Part shown: positions 17,680 to 25,067 of the stretch, piece by piece
How positions within the stretch are numbered: position 1 is the stretch's first letter
Layout of the letters: each line of letters starts with the position of its first letter
Assembly: GCF_022829515.1 (NCBI RefSeq)
Contig: NZ_JAKSYL010000204.1
Span: forward strand, 1-46,210
Direction of reading: 5' to 3'
Length of the DNA stretch: 46,210 bases
Source: Methylobacterium sp. J-048
Lineage (GTDB): Bacteria > Pseudomonadota > Alphaproteobacteria > Rhizobiales > Beijerinckiaceae
Made by a program: the position numbers and the translations under genes
Notes under the pieces: generated by a model
Database searches by the model: none
What the model was told of the DNA's origin: nothing
Seen by the model: the letters and a program-made list of their open reading frames with translations, nothing else

Positions 17680-18662
17680 GGATCGGCCTCGACGCGCCGC
17701 CCCGGCCGGAGCGGCTCGGATTGCGGCTCGGGCTGATGGCCGGCGCCGTGGTGCTGGCCGCCGGCGTGGCCGCCGGGCTGGCCTGGCTGATCGCCCCCGG
17801 GATCGCCGCGCCGCCGCCGCGCTCGCCGTTCGGCATCGGTTTTCGCGAAGCGGCCCCGTCCGCCACCGGTCTCGGCGGCGTGATCCTGGCGCTGCAGGCG
17901 AGTTTTTCCCGCAGCCTCAACGGTGCCGTGGTGGCGCTGAAGGGCGGCGGCGACTGGGCGCCGCTGATCGGGCTCGCCTTCGCGTATGGCGTGTTCCACG
18001 CCGCCGGCCCCGGCCACGGCAAGGCGGTGATCGCCGGCTATATCCTGGCCGGGGAGCAGGCCCTGCGCCGGGGCTGCGTGCTCAGTGCCTGCGCGGCCCT
18101 GCTCCAGGCGCTGGTCGCCGGGGCGATCGTCGGGATCGGCACCGTGGTGCTGAACGCCACCGCCGCGGGCGTGACCCGGGCCGGAACCGCGATCGAGACC
18201 GTCAGCTTTACCCTCGTCGCCCTGGTCGGGCTGGCGCTGACCTGGCGCAAGGCCGGGCGGCTCGTCCAGCTCGGGACGCCCTGCGGCCCCGGCTGCGCCC
18301 ACCTGCCCGATGCTGGGACGCTCGACGCCCTCGACGGCTGGTGCGCCCGTGCCGGCGTGGTCCTGGCAGCGGGATCGCGGCCCTGCGCCGGGGCCGTGCT
18401 GGTCCTGGTCTTCGCGGTCTCGCAGGGTGTGCCGGGGGCGGGGATCCTGGCGGTGCTGGCCATGGCGCTGGGCACCGCGCTGACCACCACGGCCCTGGCC
18501 TGCCTCGCGGTCTTCGCCAAGCGCGCGGCCCTGCGCCTCGCGGGCGGCCGCGGCCAGGCGGGCCTGCTGGCGATCGGCGGCCTGGAACTCGTGGCGGCCG
18601 CCTTCGTGCTGGTGCTGGGCGCCGCGATGCTGTCCGGCCTCGCACTCAACCTCGGCGGCTGA
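17670..18662 (+). CDS. NicO-family nickel/cobalt transporter (RcnA-like), 330 aa
   Basis: An inner-membrane transporter of the NicO/RcnA group. The first helix is about 20-42. The family motif HAAGPGHGKAVIAGY is at 110-124 (His110 and His116 probable metal ligands). A second conserved segment, SRPCAGAVLVLVFA, is near 232-245. A cytosolic or periplasmic loop has CGPGCAH with two Cys and a His, possibly metal-binding. The GTG start is inside the end of the DUF1007 gene. Whether it imports or exports, and Ni versus Co, cannot be decided from sequence; no nikR/rcnR or riboswitch was recognised nearby. Confidence 0.85.
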   Translation: MSVGIGLDAPPRPERLGLRLGLMAGAVVLAAGVAAGLAWLIAPGIAAPPPRSPFGIGFREAAPSATGLGGVILALQASFSRSLNGAVVALKGGGDWAPLIGLAFAYGVFHAAGPGHGKAVIAGYILAGEQALRRGCVLSACAALLQALVAGAIVGIGTVVLNATAAGVTRAGTAIETVSFTLVALVGLALTWRKAGRLVQLGTPCGPGCAHLPDAGTLDALDGWCARAGVVLAAGSRPCAGAVLVLVFAVSQGVPGAGILAVLAMALGTALTTTALACLAVFAKRAALRLAGGRGQAGLLAIGGLELVAAAFVLVLGAAMLSGLALNLGG

Positions 18663-18669
18663 GTCGCGG

Positions 18670-18745
18670 ATTCAAAAGGTCGAGACCTTTTGCGGCTCCA
18701 GGGCGGAGCCCTGGGATCTCGGGGCGCCGGACGCGAAATCGCGTC
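18670..18745. repeat. Three consecutive short hairpins after the NicO gene
   Basis: Hairpin 1: CAAAAGGT-CGAG-ACCTTTTG (18673-18692). Hairpin 2: CCAGGGC-GGA-GCCCTGG (18698-18714). Hairpin 3: GACGCGA-AA-TCGCGTC (18730-18745). They lie back to back in the gap after the transporter gene. Together they resemble a composite repeat or terminator region; the first hairpin has a T run in its right arm but not after it. Other copies were not seen in this window. Confidence 0.65.
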
Positions 18746-18799
18746 TCGCCAACGGGACCGGCGCGTGTCACGCTGCCGTCTTGAGGCGGAGGAGCGCGG

Positions 18800-19516
18800 A
18801 TGCACGCCGACTTCCAGACGATCCTGAACTGGCGCCTGCTGGCCGGATCGCATCCGTTCCCGGGCCCCGATGGCGGGACCTGCATCAACGAGGCGGCGAT
18901 CGTGGCCGCGGGACTGCCTTACCGGGCGATCCGCTCCAGTGCCGATTGCCCGCCCTGCTTCTCCCGCCCGATCGCGGCCTACGCGCTGGGTCTCAACGAC
19001 GCGATGCCGGACGAGGCCCGGCCGCAATTGATCGCCTTCGTGCTGCGGCTCTCCGGCAGCGCGGACCGGCCGGCGGTAGAAGCCGCTCGCACCCGGCGTC
19101 TCGCCCTGGAGAGCATCCGGCAGATCCTGGCGCCGCTCTGCGCCCGCGCCGGCATGGCCGAGCATGCCGAGGCCTGCGCCGGGGCGCCGGACCTGCCCCT
19201 GGCGCTGGTGGCCGCGCGCTCGGCCGAATGGCGAGGCGGCGCGCTCGCGCAGGAGGCCGCCCGGGCGCGGCGCTGGCGGGACGGCGCGCTGCAATCCGCG
19301 GTCGCCCGTACCGCGACGGCGGCACAGCGCGCCGCCGAGGATGCCCGCTGCGCCGCCGAGGTCGCCGAGGGCGCGGCCCCGTTCGTACAGGATACCTGGG
19401 CGCGGGCCTGCGCGATCCTCGACAACGCGCTCACCATCGGCCGGCAGGCGTTGGAGATCGACCTGCCCGGCGCCCGCGCGCGCCTCGATGCGGCCCGGGC
19501 CGGCGCTTTGGCCTGA
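18800..19516 (+). CDS. Conserved protein of unknown function, 238 aa
   Basis: No named family recognised. The N-terminal third is well structured: LNWRLLAGSHPFPGPDGGTC-INEAA at about 10-32, then a Cys-rich SSADCPPCFSRPIAAYALGLND at about 46-67 (Cys50, Cys53 with Cys28 could form a small metal site). Residues 90-238 are Ala/Arg-rich and helical, probably coiled coil. No signal peptide or membrane segment. GGAGGAG a few bases upstream supports ATG 18800. It ends at 19516, immediately next to the convergent phosphatase gene stop at 19517. Confidence 0.75.
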   Translation: MHADFQTILNWRLLAGSHPFPGPDGGTCINEAAIVAAGLPYRAIRSSADCPPCFSRPIAAYALGLNDAMPDEARPQLIAFVLRLSGSADRPAVEAARTRRLALESIRQILAPLCARAGMAEHAEACAGAPDLPLALVAARSAEWRGGALAQEAARARRWRDGALQSAVARTATAAQRAAEDARCAAEVAEGAAPFVQDTWARACAILDNALTIGRQALEIDLPGARARLDAARAGALA

Positions 19517-20104
19517 TCAGGCCAGGGCGGGCTCGGCCGTGAGATCCAGCTCGATGGAGGCGCAGTTCTCCAGGAACGTGCCGGTGAGGTGATAGAAGAA
19601 CGTCCCGTGACCGACCACCGCGATGGTCGTCTCGGGGCGCGCCCGCAGCCAGTCCCGGAACCCGGCGACGCGGGCGTCGAACAGGGGGCGCGGCTCCACC
19701 GGGTAGCCGCCGACCTCGCAGCCGGGCTCCGCGTGCCACCAGATCTCGGGCAGGTGCCCGACATCGAGATGCGGGAACTCGGCGGCGATCTCGGAGGCGG
19801 CCCGGCCGACGTCGCAGCTGCTCTCCTGGCATTCCCGGTGCAGCACCTCGACCAGCACGCGCGGCTGGTTCGGGTGCTCGCCGAACAGGATCGCCGCGGT
19901 CTCGATCGCCCGGGTCAGCGGCGAGACCACCACCAGCTCGAACGGGATGTCCGTCAGGCGCTCGCGCGCCTCGCGGGCCTGTGCCTGGCCCCGCGGGGTC
20001 AGCCGGGCGTCGAGGTGGCCGGGATCGCCGCCCCCGAGACGATGGGCGGCGTTGAAGGTCGATTCGCCGTGGCGGATGCAGACGATGCGGGTGGTCTCGG
20101 GCAT
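19517..20104 (-). CDS. Histidine phosphatase family protein, 195 aa
   Basis: A branch-1 histidine phosphatase (phosphoglycerate mutase/CobC-like). The RHGEST motif is at 11-16, with His12 the likely phospho-acceptor. The SPLTRAIETA segment (about 60-69) supplies the conserved Arg, and the second catalytic His is in VVGHGTFFYHLTG near 164-176. Substrate unknown. The middle region (HRECQESSCDVGR) is more like fungal/bacterial small phosphatases than like GpmA. It lies 38 bases after the stop of the upstream glyoxalase-like gene on the same strand and may be co-transcribed. Confidence 0.87.
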   Translation of the reverse strand: MPETTRIVCIRHGESTFNAAHRLGGGDPGHLDARLTPRGQAQAREARERLTDIPFELVVVSPLTRAIETAAILFGEHPNQPRVLVEVLHRECQESSCDVGRAASEIAAEFPHLDVGHLPEIWWHAEPGCEVGGYPVEPRPLFDARVAGFRDWLRARPETTIAVVGHGTFFYHLTGTFLENCASIELDLTAEPALA

Positions 20105-20142
20105 GAGGCTCGGATGTGTCGCGTGTCGGGATGGCGGGACGC

Positions 20143-20538
20143 TCAGGCGAAACGGCCGCCGCGCTGGATGACCTCGATCTTGTAGCCGTCCGGGTCGGTG
20201 GCGAAGAAGAACCGCGCCAGCACGGTCTCGCCGTGCTTGAGGGCCTTCACGTCCGTGGCCGGAAAACCTTCGCGGACGTGCCGGGCGTGCTCGGCCTCGA
20301 CGTCGTCGACCACGACGGCGATGTGGCCGTAGCCGTCGCCGAGATCGTAGGGCTTGTCGCGGCTCTTGTTCACCGTGAGCTCGAGCTCGAACGGCGAGGC
20401 CGGGTCGCGCAGGTAGATCAGCGTGAAATCGTCGAAGTCGTAGCGGTCGGCGGGCTCGAAGCCGAAGGCGCGCGCGTAGTAATCCCGCGCGCGCTCTTCG
20501 TCGCGGACGCGGATCATGGCATGGACGGGCTTGGACAT
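20143..20538 (-). CDS. gloA: Glyoxalase I-like VOC protein, 131 aa
   Basis: A vicinal-oxygen-chelate protein of the lactoylglutathione lyase type, which isomerises the methylglyoxal-glutathione hemithioacetal in the cytoplasm. The four metal-ligand positions of E. coli GloA (His5, Glu56, His74, Glu122) have counterparts at His6, Glu53, His72 and Glu122. The FELELTVN and GYGHIAVVVDDV segments and FATDPDGYKIEVIQR tail are typical. Length (131) is close to E. coli GloA (135). Methylglyoxal detoxification is the likely role; a related VOC function is possible. Confidence 0.87.
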   Translation of the reverse strand: MSKPVHAMIRVRDEERARDYYARAFGFEPADRYDFDDFTLIYLRDPASPFELELTVNKSRDKPYDLGDGYGHIAVVVDDVEAEHARHVREGFPATDVKALKHGETVLARFFFATDPDGYKIEVIQRGGRFA

Positions 20539-20943
20539 TCCGGTTCCTGCGAAGAATTCGGGACGCGGCCTATGTGGCGCCGTCCCCGCCCGGCGGAAAG
20601 GGCGGACATCCCGTCGCGGCGCCCCACCGCCATGGCACGGCCACCGAACGTCGCTTGCAAGGCGATGCTCGGATTACGAGCTCGAATTAAAGACTTCGTT
20701 CGACACGGCCCGATATGCGCCCTCGACGGATCATGTTTTCGGATCTTTCTTCTTGCTGAATCCGTCGCTATCGGCCTCGATCCTTCAACTCAATTGGCAA
20801 AAACATTTTACTGAAATCACAAAATTGCTCCCTCCCGCATGAACAGTTCAGATTTTAGGGCAGGATTAACCGGGCTGCGGTATCATGGATCCTGATCAGG
20901 TCCGCGATTCGGGACCGACCTGGCCTGCCGGAACCAAACAGAC
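20539..20943. other. 405-base gap between gloA-like and chemoreceptor genes
   Basis: Unusually AT-rich for the window between about 20690 and 20870. No convincing gene. It must hold divergent promoters. A CtrA-like box lies at 20855-20870; nothing else could be assigned. Confidence 0.5.
20855..20870 (+). promoter_or_regulatory. CtrA-like box upstream of chemoreceptor gene
   Basis: Reads TTAG-GGCAGGA-TTAAC, one mismatch from the CtrA consensus TTAA-N7-TTAAC. It lies 74 bases before the chemoreceptor start. Found by eye; no binding data. Confidence 0.45.
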
Positions 20944-22635
20944 ATGCCGCGCCTGTCGAATCTCAAGATTATCACCAAGCTGTTGACCATCGTCACCCTG
21001 ATCGGCGTCATGGTCGGCGCCGGGGTCTGGTACGCCCAGTCGCGGATGAGCCAGATCGACGACGGCTATAGCGCGTTCATCAGCAACGACGCCATCGCCG
21101 TGGCACAGAGCCGCCGCATCAACCGCTTCGTCTTCGAACTCAACTACTACGTCTATCGGATCATCGCCGAGACCGACGCGGCCCAGATCGCGTCCGCCAA
21201 TGCCGGGTTCGAGGCCGCCGTGCCCAACCTGAAGGCGACGCTCCAGTCTCTGCACGATCGTGCCCCCCGATTCGCGAGCCGGGTCGAGACGCTGGAGGCG
21301 CGGATCGACCGGTTCCTGCAGGACGTGACCGAGGTGCGCCGCCTCGGCAGCGCCAATCAGAACGACGAGGCGATCACGCTGGTCCATTCGGCGATCGACC
21401 CGATCTTTTCCGGCCTGGCGGTGGAGGGCAACGCGCTCGCCAACGACATCAACGCCTACATGCAGAAGGGGTCCGACGACCTGACGGCCCAGACCAACGC
21501 CACACGCCTCACCCTGATGATCTTCAGCGGCGCCGGGATGCTCGTCGGCCTGATCGCGGCGGCGTTCATCGCGATGGTCGGCATCACCCGCCCGCTCGAC
21601 CGCCTCGTCGCCGTCCTGCAGCGGATGGCGCGGGGCGAGATCGATGCCGAGATCGCCGAGGCCGCTCGCAAGGACGAGATCGGCGCCGTCGGCAAGGCCG
21701 TGGAGGGCATCAAGGCGATGGTCGCCCAAAAGGCCGCCGAGGACGCCGAAATCCGGCGCATCGCCGAGGAAGCCGCTGCGGCCGCGCGCAAGCGGACCAT
21801 GCTGGAGCTGGCCGACGGGTTCGAGCGCGCCGTTGGCGGCATCGTCGGCCTGGTCTCGTCGTCCGCGACGGAGCTGCAGGCGACCGCCCAGACCATGACG
21901 GCGAGCGCCACGCAGACCGCCAGCCAGTCCACCACGGTGGCGGCCGCCGCCGAGGAAGCCGCCGCCAATGTCGAGACCGTGGCGGCCGCCGCCGAGGAGC
22001 TGGGCTCGTCCGTGCAGGAGATCGGCCGGCAGGTCCTGGGCTCGGCCAGCCTCGCCCAGACGGCGGTCGGCGAGGCGGACCAGACCCATCATCTCGTGCA
22101 GGCGCTCAGCCAGGCGGCCACCCGCATCGGCGACATGGTCGGGCTGATCTCGACCATCGCCGGCCAGACCAACCTGCTGGCGCTCAACGCCACGATCGAG
22201 GCGGCCCGGGCCGGGGAGGCGGGGCGAGGCTTTGCCGTGGTCGCGTCCGAGGTGAAGGAGCTGGCGGCCCAGACCGCCAAGGCGACCGAGGAGATCAGTC
22301 AGCAGATCGGGCAGATCCAGGGCGTGACCGGCCAGGCCGTCACGGCGATCGGAGGCATCACCGCGCGCATCCGGGAGATCGACTCGGTGGCGACCTCGAT
22401 CGCCGCGGCGGTCGAGGAGCAGGGCGCCGCCACCCAGGAGATCGTGCGCAACGTCGCCCAGGCGGCCACCGGGACCAACGAGGTCACGAGCAACATCGCC
22501 GGCGTGGCCCAGGCCTCCGAGGAGACCGGCTCCGCCGCGAGCCAGGTGCTCGATGCGGCCGGCGAGCTGTCGCGCCAGTCGGAGCATCTGGGTGCCGAGG
22601 TCTCGCGCTTCCTCGCCACCGTACGGGCGGCGTAA
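20944..22635 (+). CDS. Methyl-accepting chemotaxis protein, 563 aa
   Basis: A transmembrane chemoreceptor. TM1 is about 12-30. A periplasmic four-helix-type sensor is about 31-185 with no recognisable ligand motif. TM2 is about 188-215 (FSGAGMLVGLIAAAFIAMVGI), followed by HAMP (about 216-268) and a long helical signalling domain. The hairpin tip contains LISTIAGQTNLLALNATIEAARAGE (by position about 400-424), the CheA/CheW-binding signature, then RGFAVVASEVKELA. There is no C-terminal CheR-binding pentapeptide. Ligand unknown. A CtrA-like box upstream and a nearby flagellar block suggest cell-cycle-coupled motility control. Monocistronic. Confidence 0.93.
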   Translation: MPRLSNLKIITKLLTIVTLIGVMVGAGVWYAQSRMSQIDDGYSAFISNDAIAVAQSRRINRFVFELNYYVYRIIAETDAAQIASANAGFEAAVPNLKATLQSLHDRAPRFASRVETLEARIDRFLQDVTEVRRLGSANQNDEAITLVHSAIDPIFSGLAVEGNALANDINAYMQKGSDDLTAQTNATRLTLMIFSGAGMLVGLIAAAFIAMVGITRPLDRLVAVLQRMARGEIDAEIAEAARKDEIGAVGKAVEGIKAMVAQKAAEDAEIRRIAEEAAAAARKRTMLELADGFERAVGGIVGLVSSSATELQATAQTMTASATQTASQSTTVAAAAEEAAANVETVAAAAEELGSSVQEIGRQVLGSASLAQTAVGEADQTHHLVQALSQAATRIGDMVGLISTIAGQTNLLALNATIEAARAGEAGRGFAVVASEVKELAAQTAKATEEISQQIGQIQGVTGQAVTAIGGITARIREIDSVATSIAAAVEEQGAATQEIVRNVAQAATGTNEVTSNIAGVAQASEETGSAASQVLDAAGELSRQSEHLGAEVSRFLATVRAA

Positions 22636-22936
22636 GCCGCGCCGTCCTCGCGGGGACCCGAGCGGGCTTGCAGAGTCACCCAGCGAGTCCGGCAGCAAAC
22701 GTTTGAAAAATCGCGCGTTTTCCCCTCCCCCTTGCGGGGAGGGGTCAGGGGTGGGGGTGGTGCAGGATTGCGCGTCACGGTGCCTTCTGAACCACCCCCA
22801 CCTCCAACTCCTCCCCGCAAGGGGGAGGAGAGCGCGTTCCGCCTTCAACTGGCCGATGTGTGAACATCGTATTCCGGCCGGATGAGAGCGACGCCCGGTA
22901 CCGTCCGCACCGGGCGCAAAGCCGAACGTCCGCTGC
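22636..22936. other. Intergenic gap with a 108-bp inverted repeat
   Basis: No gene seen. The gap between the convergent chemoreceptor and transpeptidase-like genes is dominated by the inverted repeat listed separately. Confidence 0.6.
22723..22830. repeat. Imperfect inverted repeat (intergenic palindrome)
   Basis: The left arm, CCCTCCCCCTTGCGGGGAGG followed by a G-rich stretch to about 22760, is complementary to the right arm (about 22791-22830, CCACCCCCACCTCC then CTCCCCGCAAGGGGGAGG). A loop of about 30 bases separates them. It lies between two convergent genes, so it may act as a bidirectional terminator. It is unrelated in sequence to the repeats at 104 and 7309. Similar palindromes are frequent in alphaproteobacterial genomes (general knowledge). 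Confidence 0.75.
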
Positions 22937-23647
22937 CTACGCCGGCAGGACGACCACCTTCGTCTTGACCGGTGTGCGCGCGTAGAGGTGGATCATGTCC
23001 TGGCTGAGCAGGCCGACGCACCCGCTCGTGATCCCGGAGCCGATCGTCTCGGGATCGCTGCTGGCGTAGATCGTGTAGAGCGTATAGGCGCCGTTCTGGT
23101 AGAGATGGAGGGTGCGGGCGCCGAGCGGGTTGTCGAGGCCGCCCGGCATGCCGCGGGCGTATTTGGCCGCCTCGGGCTGGCGCTTGATCATCTCCTTGGG
23201 CGGCGTCCAGGTCGCCCATTCGGACTTGCGGCCGACATAGGCGTCGCCGCTCCACAGGAACCCGTCGCGGCCGACATTGGCGCCGTACCGGGTGGCGGAT
23301 CCGTCGCCCTCGACGCGGTAGACGTAGTAGTTGCCGGGATCGACGATGATCGTGCCGGCGGCCTCCTTCGTGTCGTAGCGGACCGTCCGACGATAGTACT
23401 TCGGATCGACCTTGCTGATGTCGACCGCCGGGATCGGAAACTTCTCGTCGGGCATCGGCCCGTAGACCTTCGCCGCCTCGGCGAGGAGCAGGCCGTCGGA
23501 GGTCGCGCAGCCGGCAAGTCCCAGCGCGCCGAGACCGGCGGCCGATCCGGCCAGAAACGACCGGCGGCTGAGAAGCCCCGCCGGACGCCCGCGCAGAGCG
23601 GCGTCATCCCTGTCGCCGGCACCGGCGTCCCAACCGTCCCTGATCAT
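22937..23647 (-). CDS. YkuD-type L,D-transpeptidase-like lipoprotein with altered active site, 236 aa
   Basis: Belongs to the L,D-transpeptidase catalytic-domain family that cross-links peptidoglycan or attaches proteins to it. A twin-arginine signal (SRRSFLAGSAAG, Arg28-Arg29) runs into a lipobox LAGC (Cys47), so a Tat-exported lipoprotein is predicted. The catalytic domain is about 90-236, with LYQNGAYTLYTIYASSDP and SGCVGLLSQDMIHLY. Cys210 (catalytic position) is kept. The His of the usual IHG motif is Tyr194, and the Arg after SGC-x is Gly. ATG 23647 has AGGAAG upstream. Activity is therefore uncertain. Confidence 0.85.
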   Translation of the reverse strand: MIRDGWDAGAGDRDDAALRGRPAGLLSRRSFLAGSAAGLGALGLAGCATSDGLLLAEAAKVYGPMPDEKFPIPAVDISKVDPKYYRRTVRYDTKEAAGTIIVDPGNYYVYRVEGDGSATRYGANVGRDGFLWSGDAYVGRKSEWATWTPPKEMIKRQPEAAKYARGMPGGLDNPLGARTLHLYQNGAYTLYTIYASSDPETIGSGITSGCVGLLSQDMIHLYARTPVKTKVVVLPA

Positions 23648-23894
23648 GATCCCGGACTTCCTATGATCCGCGGCCCGATGCGGTAACGCTCCGGCCTCTA
23701 CCAATCGCGCGTACGGCTAAGCTTTAGATTGGCAAGGCCGATCCCGACTGACAAGCTCGGCCTTTAGGTCGAGACTGTGGCGAAAACGTTTCGGCGTCCG
23801 GATCCGGCGAGGAACCCGGATCGGGCCAAACCCGTCCCGCATGCCGCACGGCAAGCTTTGCCTTCAGGGCGTCGCCCGGTCCATGGAGAGGCCC

Positions 23895-25013
23895 ATGATC
23901 CGCCTCATCCCCAGCCTGCCCGCTGTCTACGTCATCGCGCGGGGGGTGTGGCCCTTGCCATGGCCGCTTGCCCTTAAACTGGGCGTGGCTGCTGCCTTGC
24001 TGGTCGCGTCCCAGTTCCACCTGTGGAGCCGCCTCTCCTCCGGATCGGTCTTCGCACCCGAGTTCCCCCGCCCGGTGGTGGTCCTGTTCAATGGGGCGTT
24101 CGGCGCGATCGCGCTGGCGGCCCCCATGCTGCTTACCCTCGATGTGGCAGCGCTGGTCTCCCTGGCCCTGCCCGGGGGTGGTTGGGCGATCCCCGCCGCC
24201 TGGCGCTACGTGGTGCTCCTCGTGGCCGCGATCCTGGCGGCGATCGCCGTGCGGCAGGCCGTGCGCGTGCCGCCGTTGAAGGATCTCACCGTCCCGATCG
24301 CGGACCTGCCCGCCGGCTTCGACGGCTACACGATCCTGCACCTGACCGACCTGCATATCAGCCGCCTGTTCCCAGCGGCCTGGGCGCGGGCCGTCGTCGT
24401 GCGCGCCAACGACCTCGGCACCGACCTGATCGCGGTCACCGGCGACTTCATCGACGGTTCGCTCGCGTCCCGACGGGACGATGTCGAGCCCCTGCGCGCC
24501 TTGCGGGCGCGGGACGGCGTCTGGGCCGTGCCGGGCAACCACGAGTACTTCTTCGATCACGATGCCTGGATGCGCCACCTCGCAGGGCTGGAGATCCGCA
24601 TCCTCGCCAACGCCCACACGGTCCTGCGGCGCGACGGCGGTGCGCTGGTGCTGGCGGGCGTGACCGACCGCTCGGCGCCGGCCACCGGCCACCCGGGCCC
24701 CGACCTCGAGGCCGCCCTGGCGGGTACGCCGGCGGGCGCCCCGATCGTGCTGCTCGATCACCAGCCGGCGCGGGCCGCGCGGGCCGCGTCGCGCGGGGTG
24801 GCGCTGCAGCTGTCGGGGCATACCCACGGCGGCATGATCCGCGGCCTGGACCGGCTGGTGGCGCGCGGCAATGCCGGGTTCGTCTCCGGGGCGTACCGGG
24901 TCGGGGCGATGCTGCTCTACGTCAGCAACGGCACCGCGCTGTGGCCCGGCTTCGCCCTTCGCCTCGGGCGTCCGTCCGAGCTGACGCGGATCACCCTGCG
25001 GCGCGCGTCGTGA
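23895..25013 (+). CDS. Membrane-anchored metallophosphoesterase, 372 aa
   Basis: A calcineurin-like phosphoesterase of the YkuE/YaeI type. Four hydrophobic helices fill residues 1-125. The catalytic domain then shows every metal-binding motif: LTDLHIS (about 150-156), GDFID (about 182-186), GNHEY (about 215-219), LLDHQPA (about 290-296) and SGHTHGG (about 308-314). Related enzymes act on UDP-diacylglucosamine-like lipids or are of unknown substrate. ATG 23895 follows GAGAGG; ATG 23883 in the same frame is an alternative. No operon partner. Confidence 0.87.
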   Translation: MIRLIPSLPAVYVIARGVWPLPWPLALKLGVAAALLVASQFHLWSRLSSGSVFAPEFPRPVVVLFNGAFGAIALAAPMLLTLDVAALVSLALPGGGWAIPAAWRYVVLLVAAILAAIAVRQAVRVPPLKDLTVPIADLPAGFDGYTILHLTDLHISRLFPAAWARAVVVRANDLGTDLIAVTGDFIDGSLASRRDDVEPLRALRARDGVWAVPGNHEYFFDHDAWMRHLAGLEIRILANAHTVLRRDGGALVLAGVTDRSAPATGHPGPDLEAALAGTPAGAPIVLLDHQPARAARAASRGVALQLSGHTHGGMIRGLDRLVARGNAGFVSGAYRVGAMLLYVSNGTALWPGFALRLGRPSELTRITLRRAS

Positions 25014-25067
25014 CAGCGATCCGATCCTGAATTCGGTACGGGCGGCCGACAGCCCGACCTCCTCCCG

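Noticed and set aside
20896..22848. Long (650-codon) open frame antisense to the chemoreceptor
   Set aside because: Gly/Arg/His-rich composition typical of GC-rich antisense frames; the forward strand encodes a clear MCP with family motifs.
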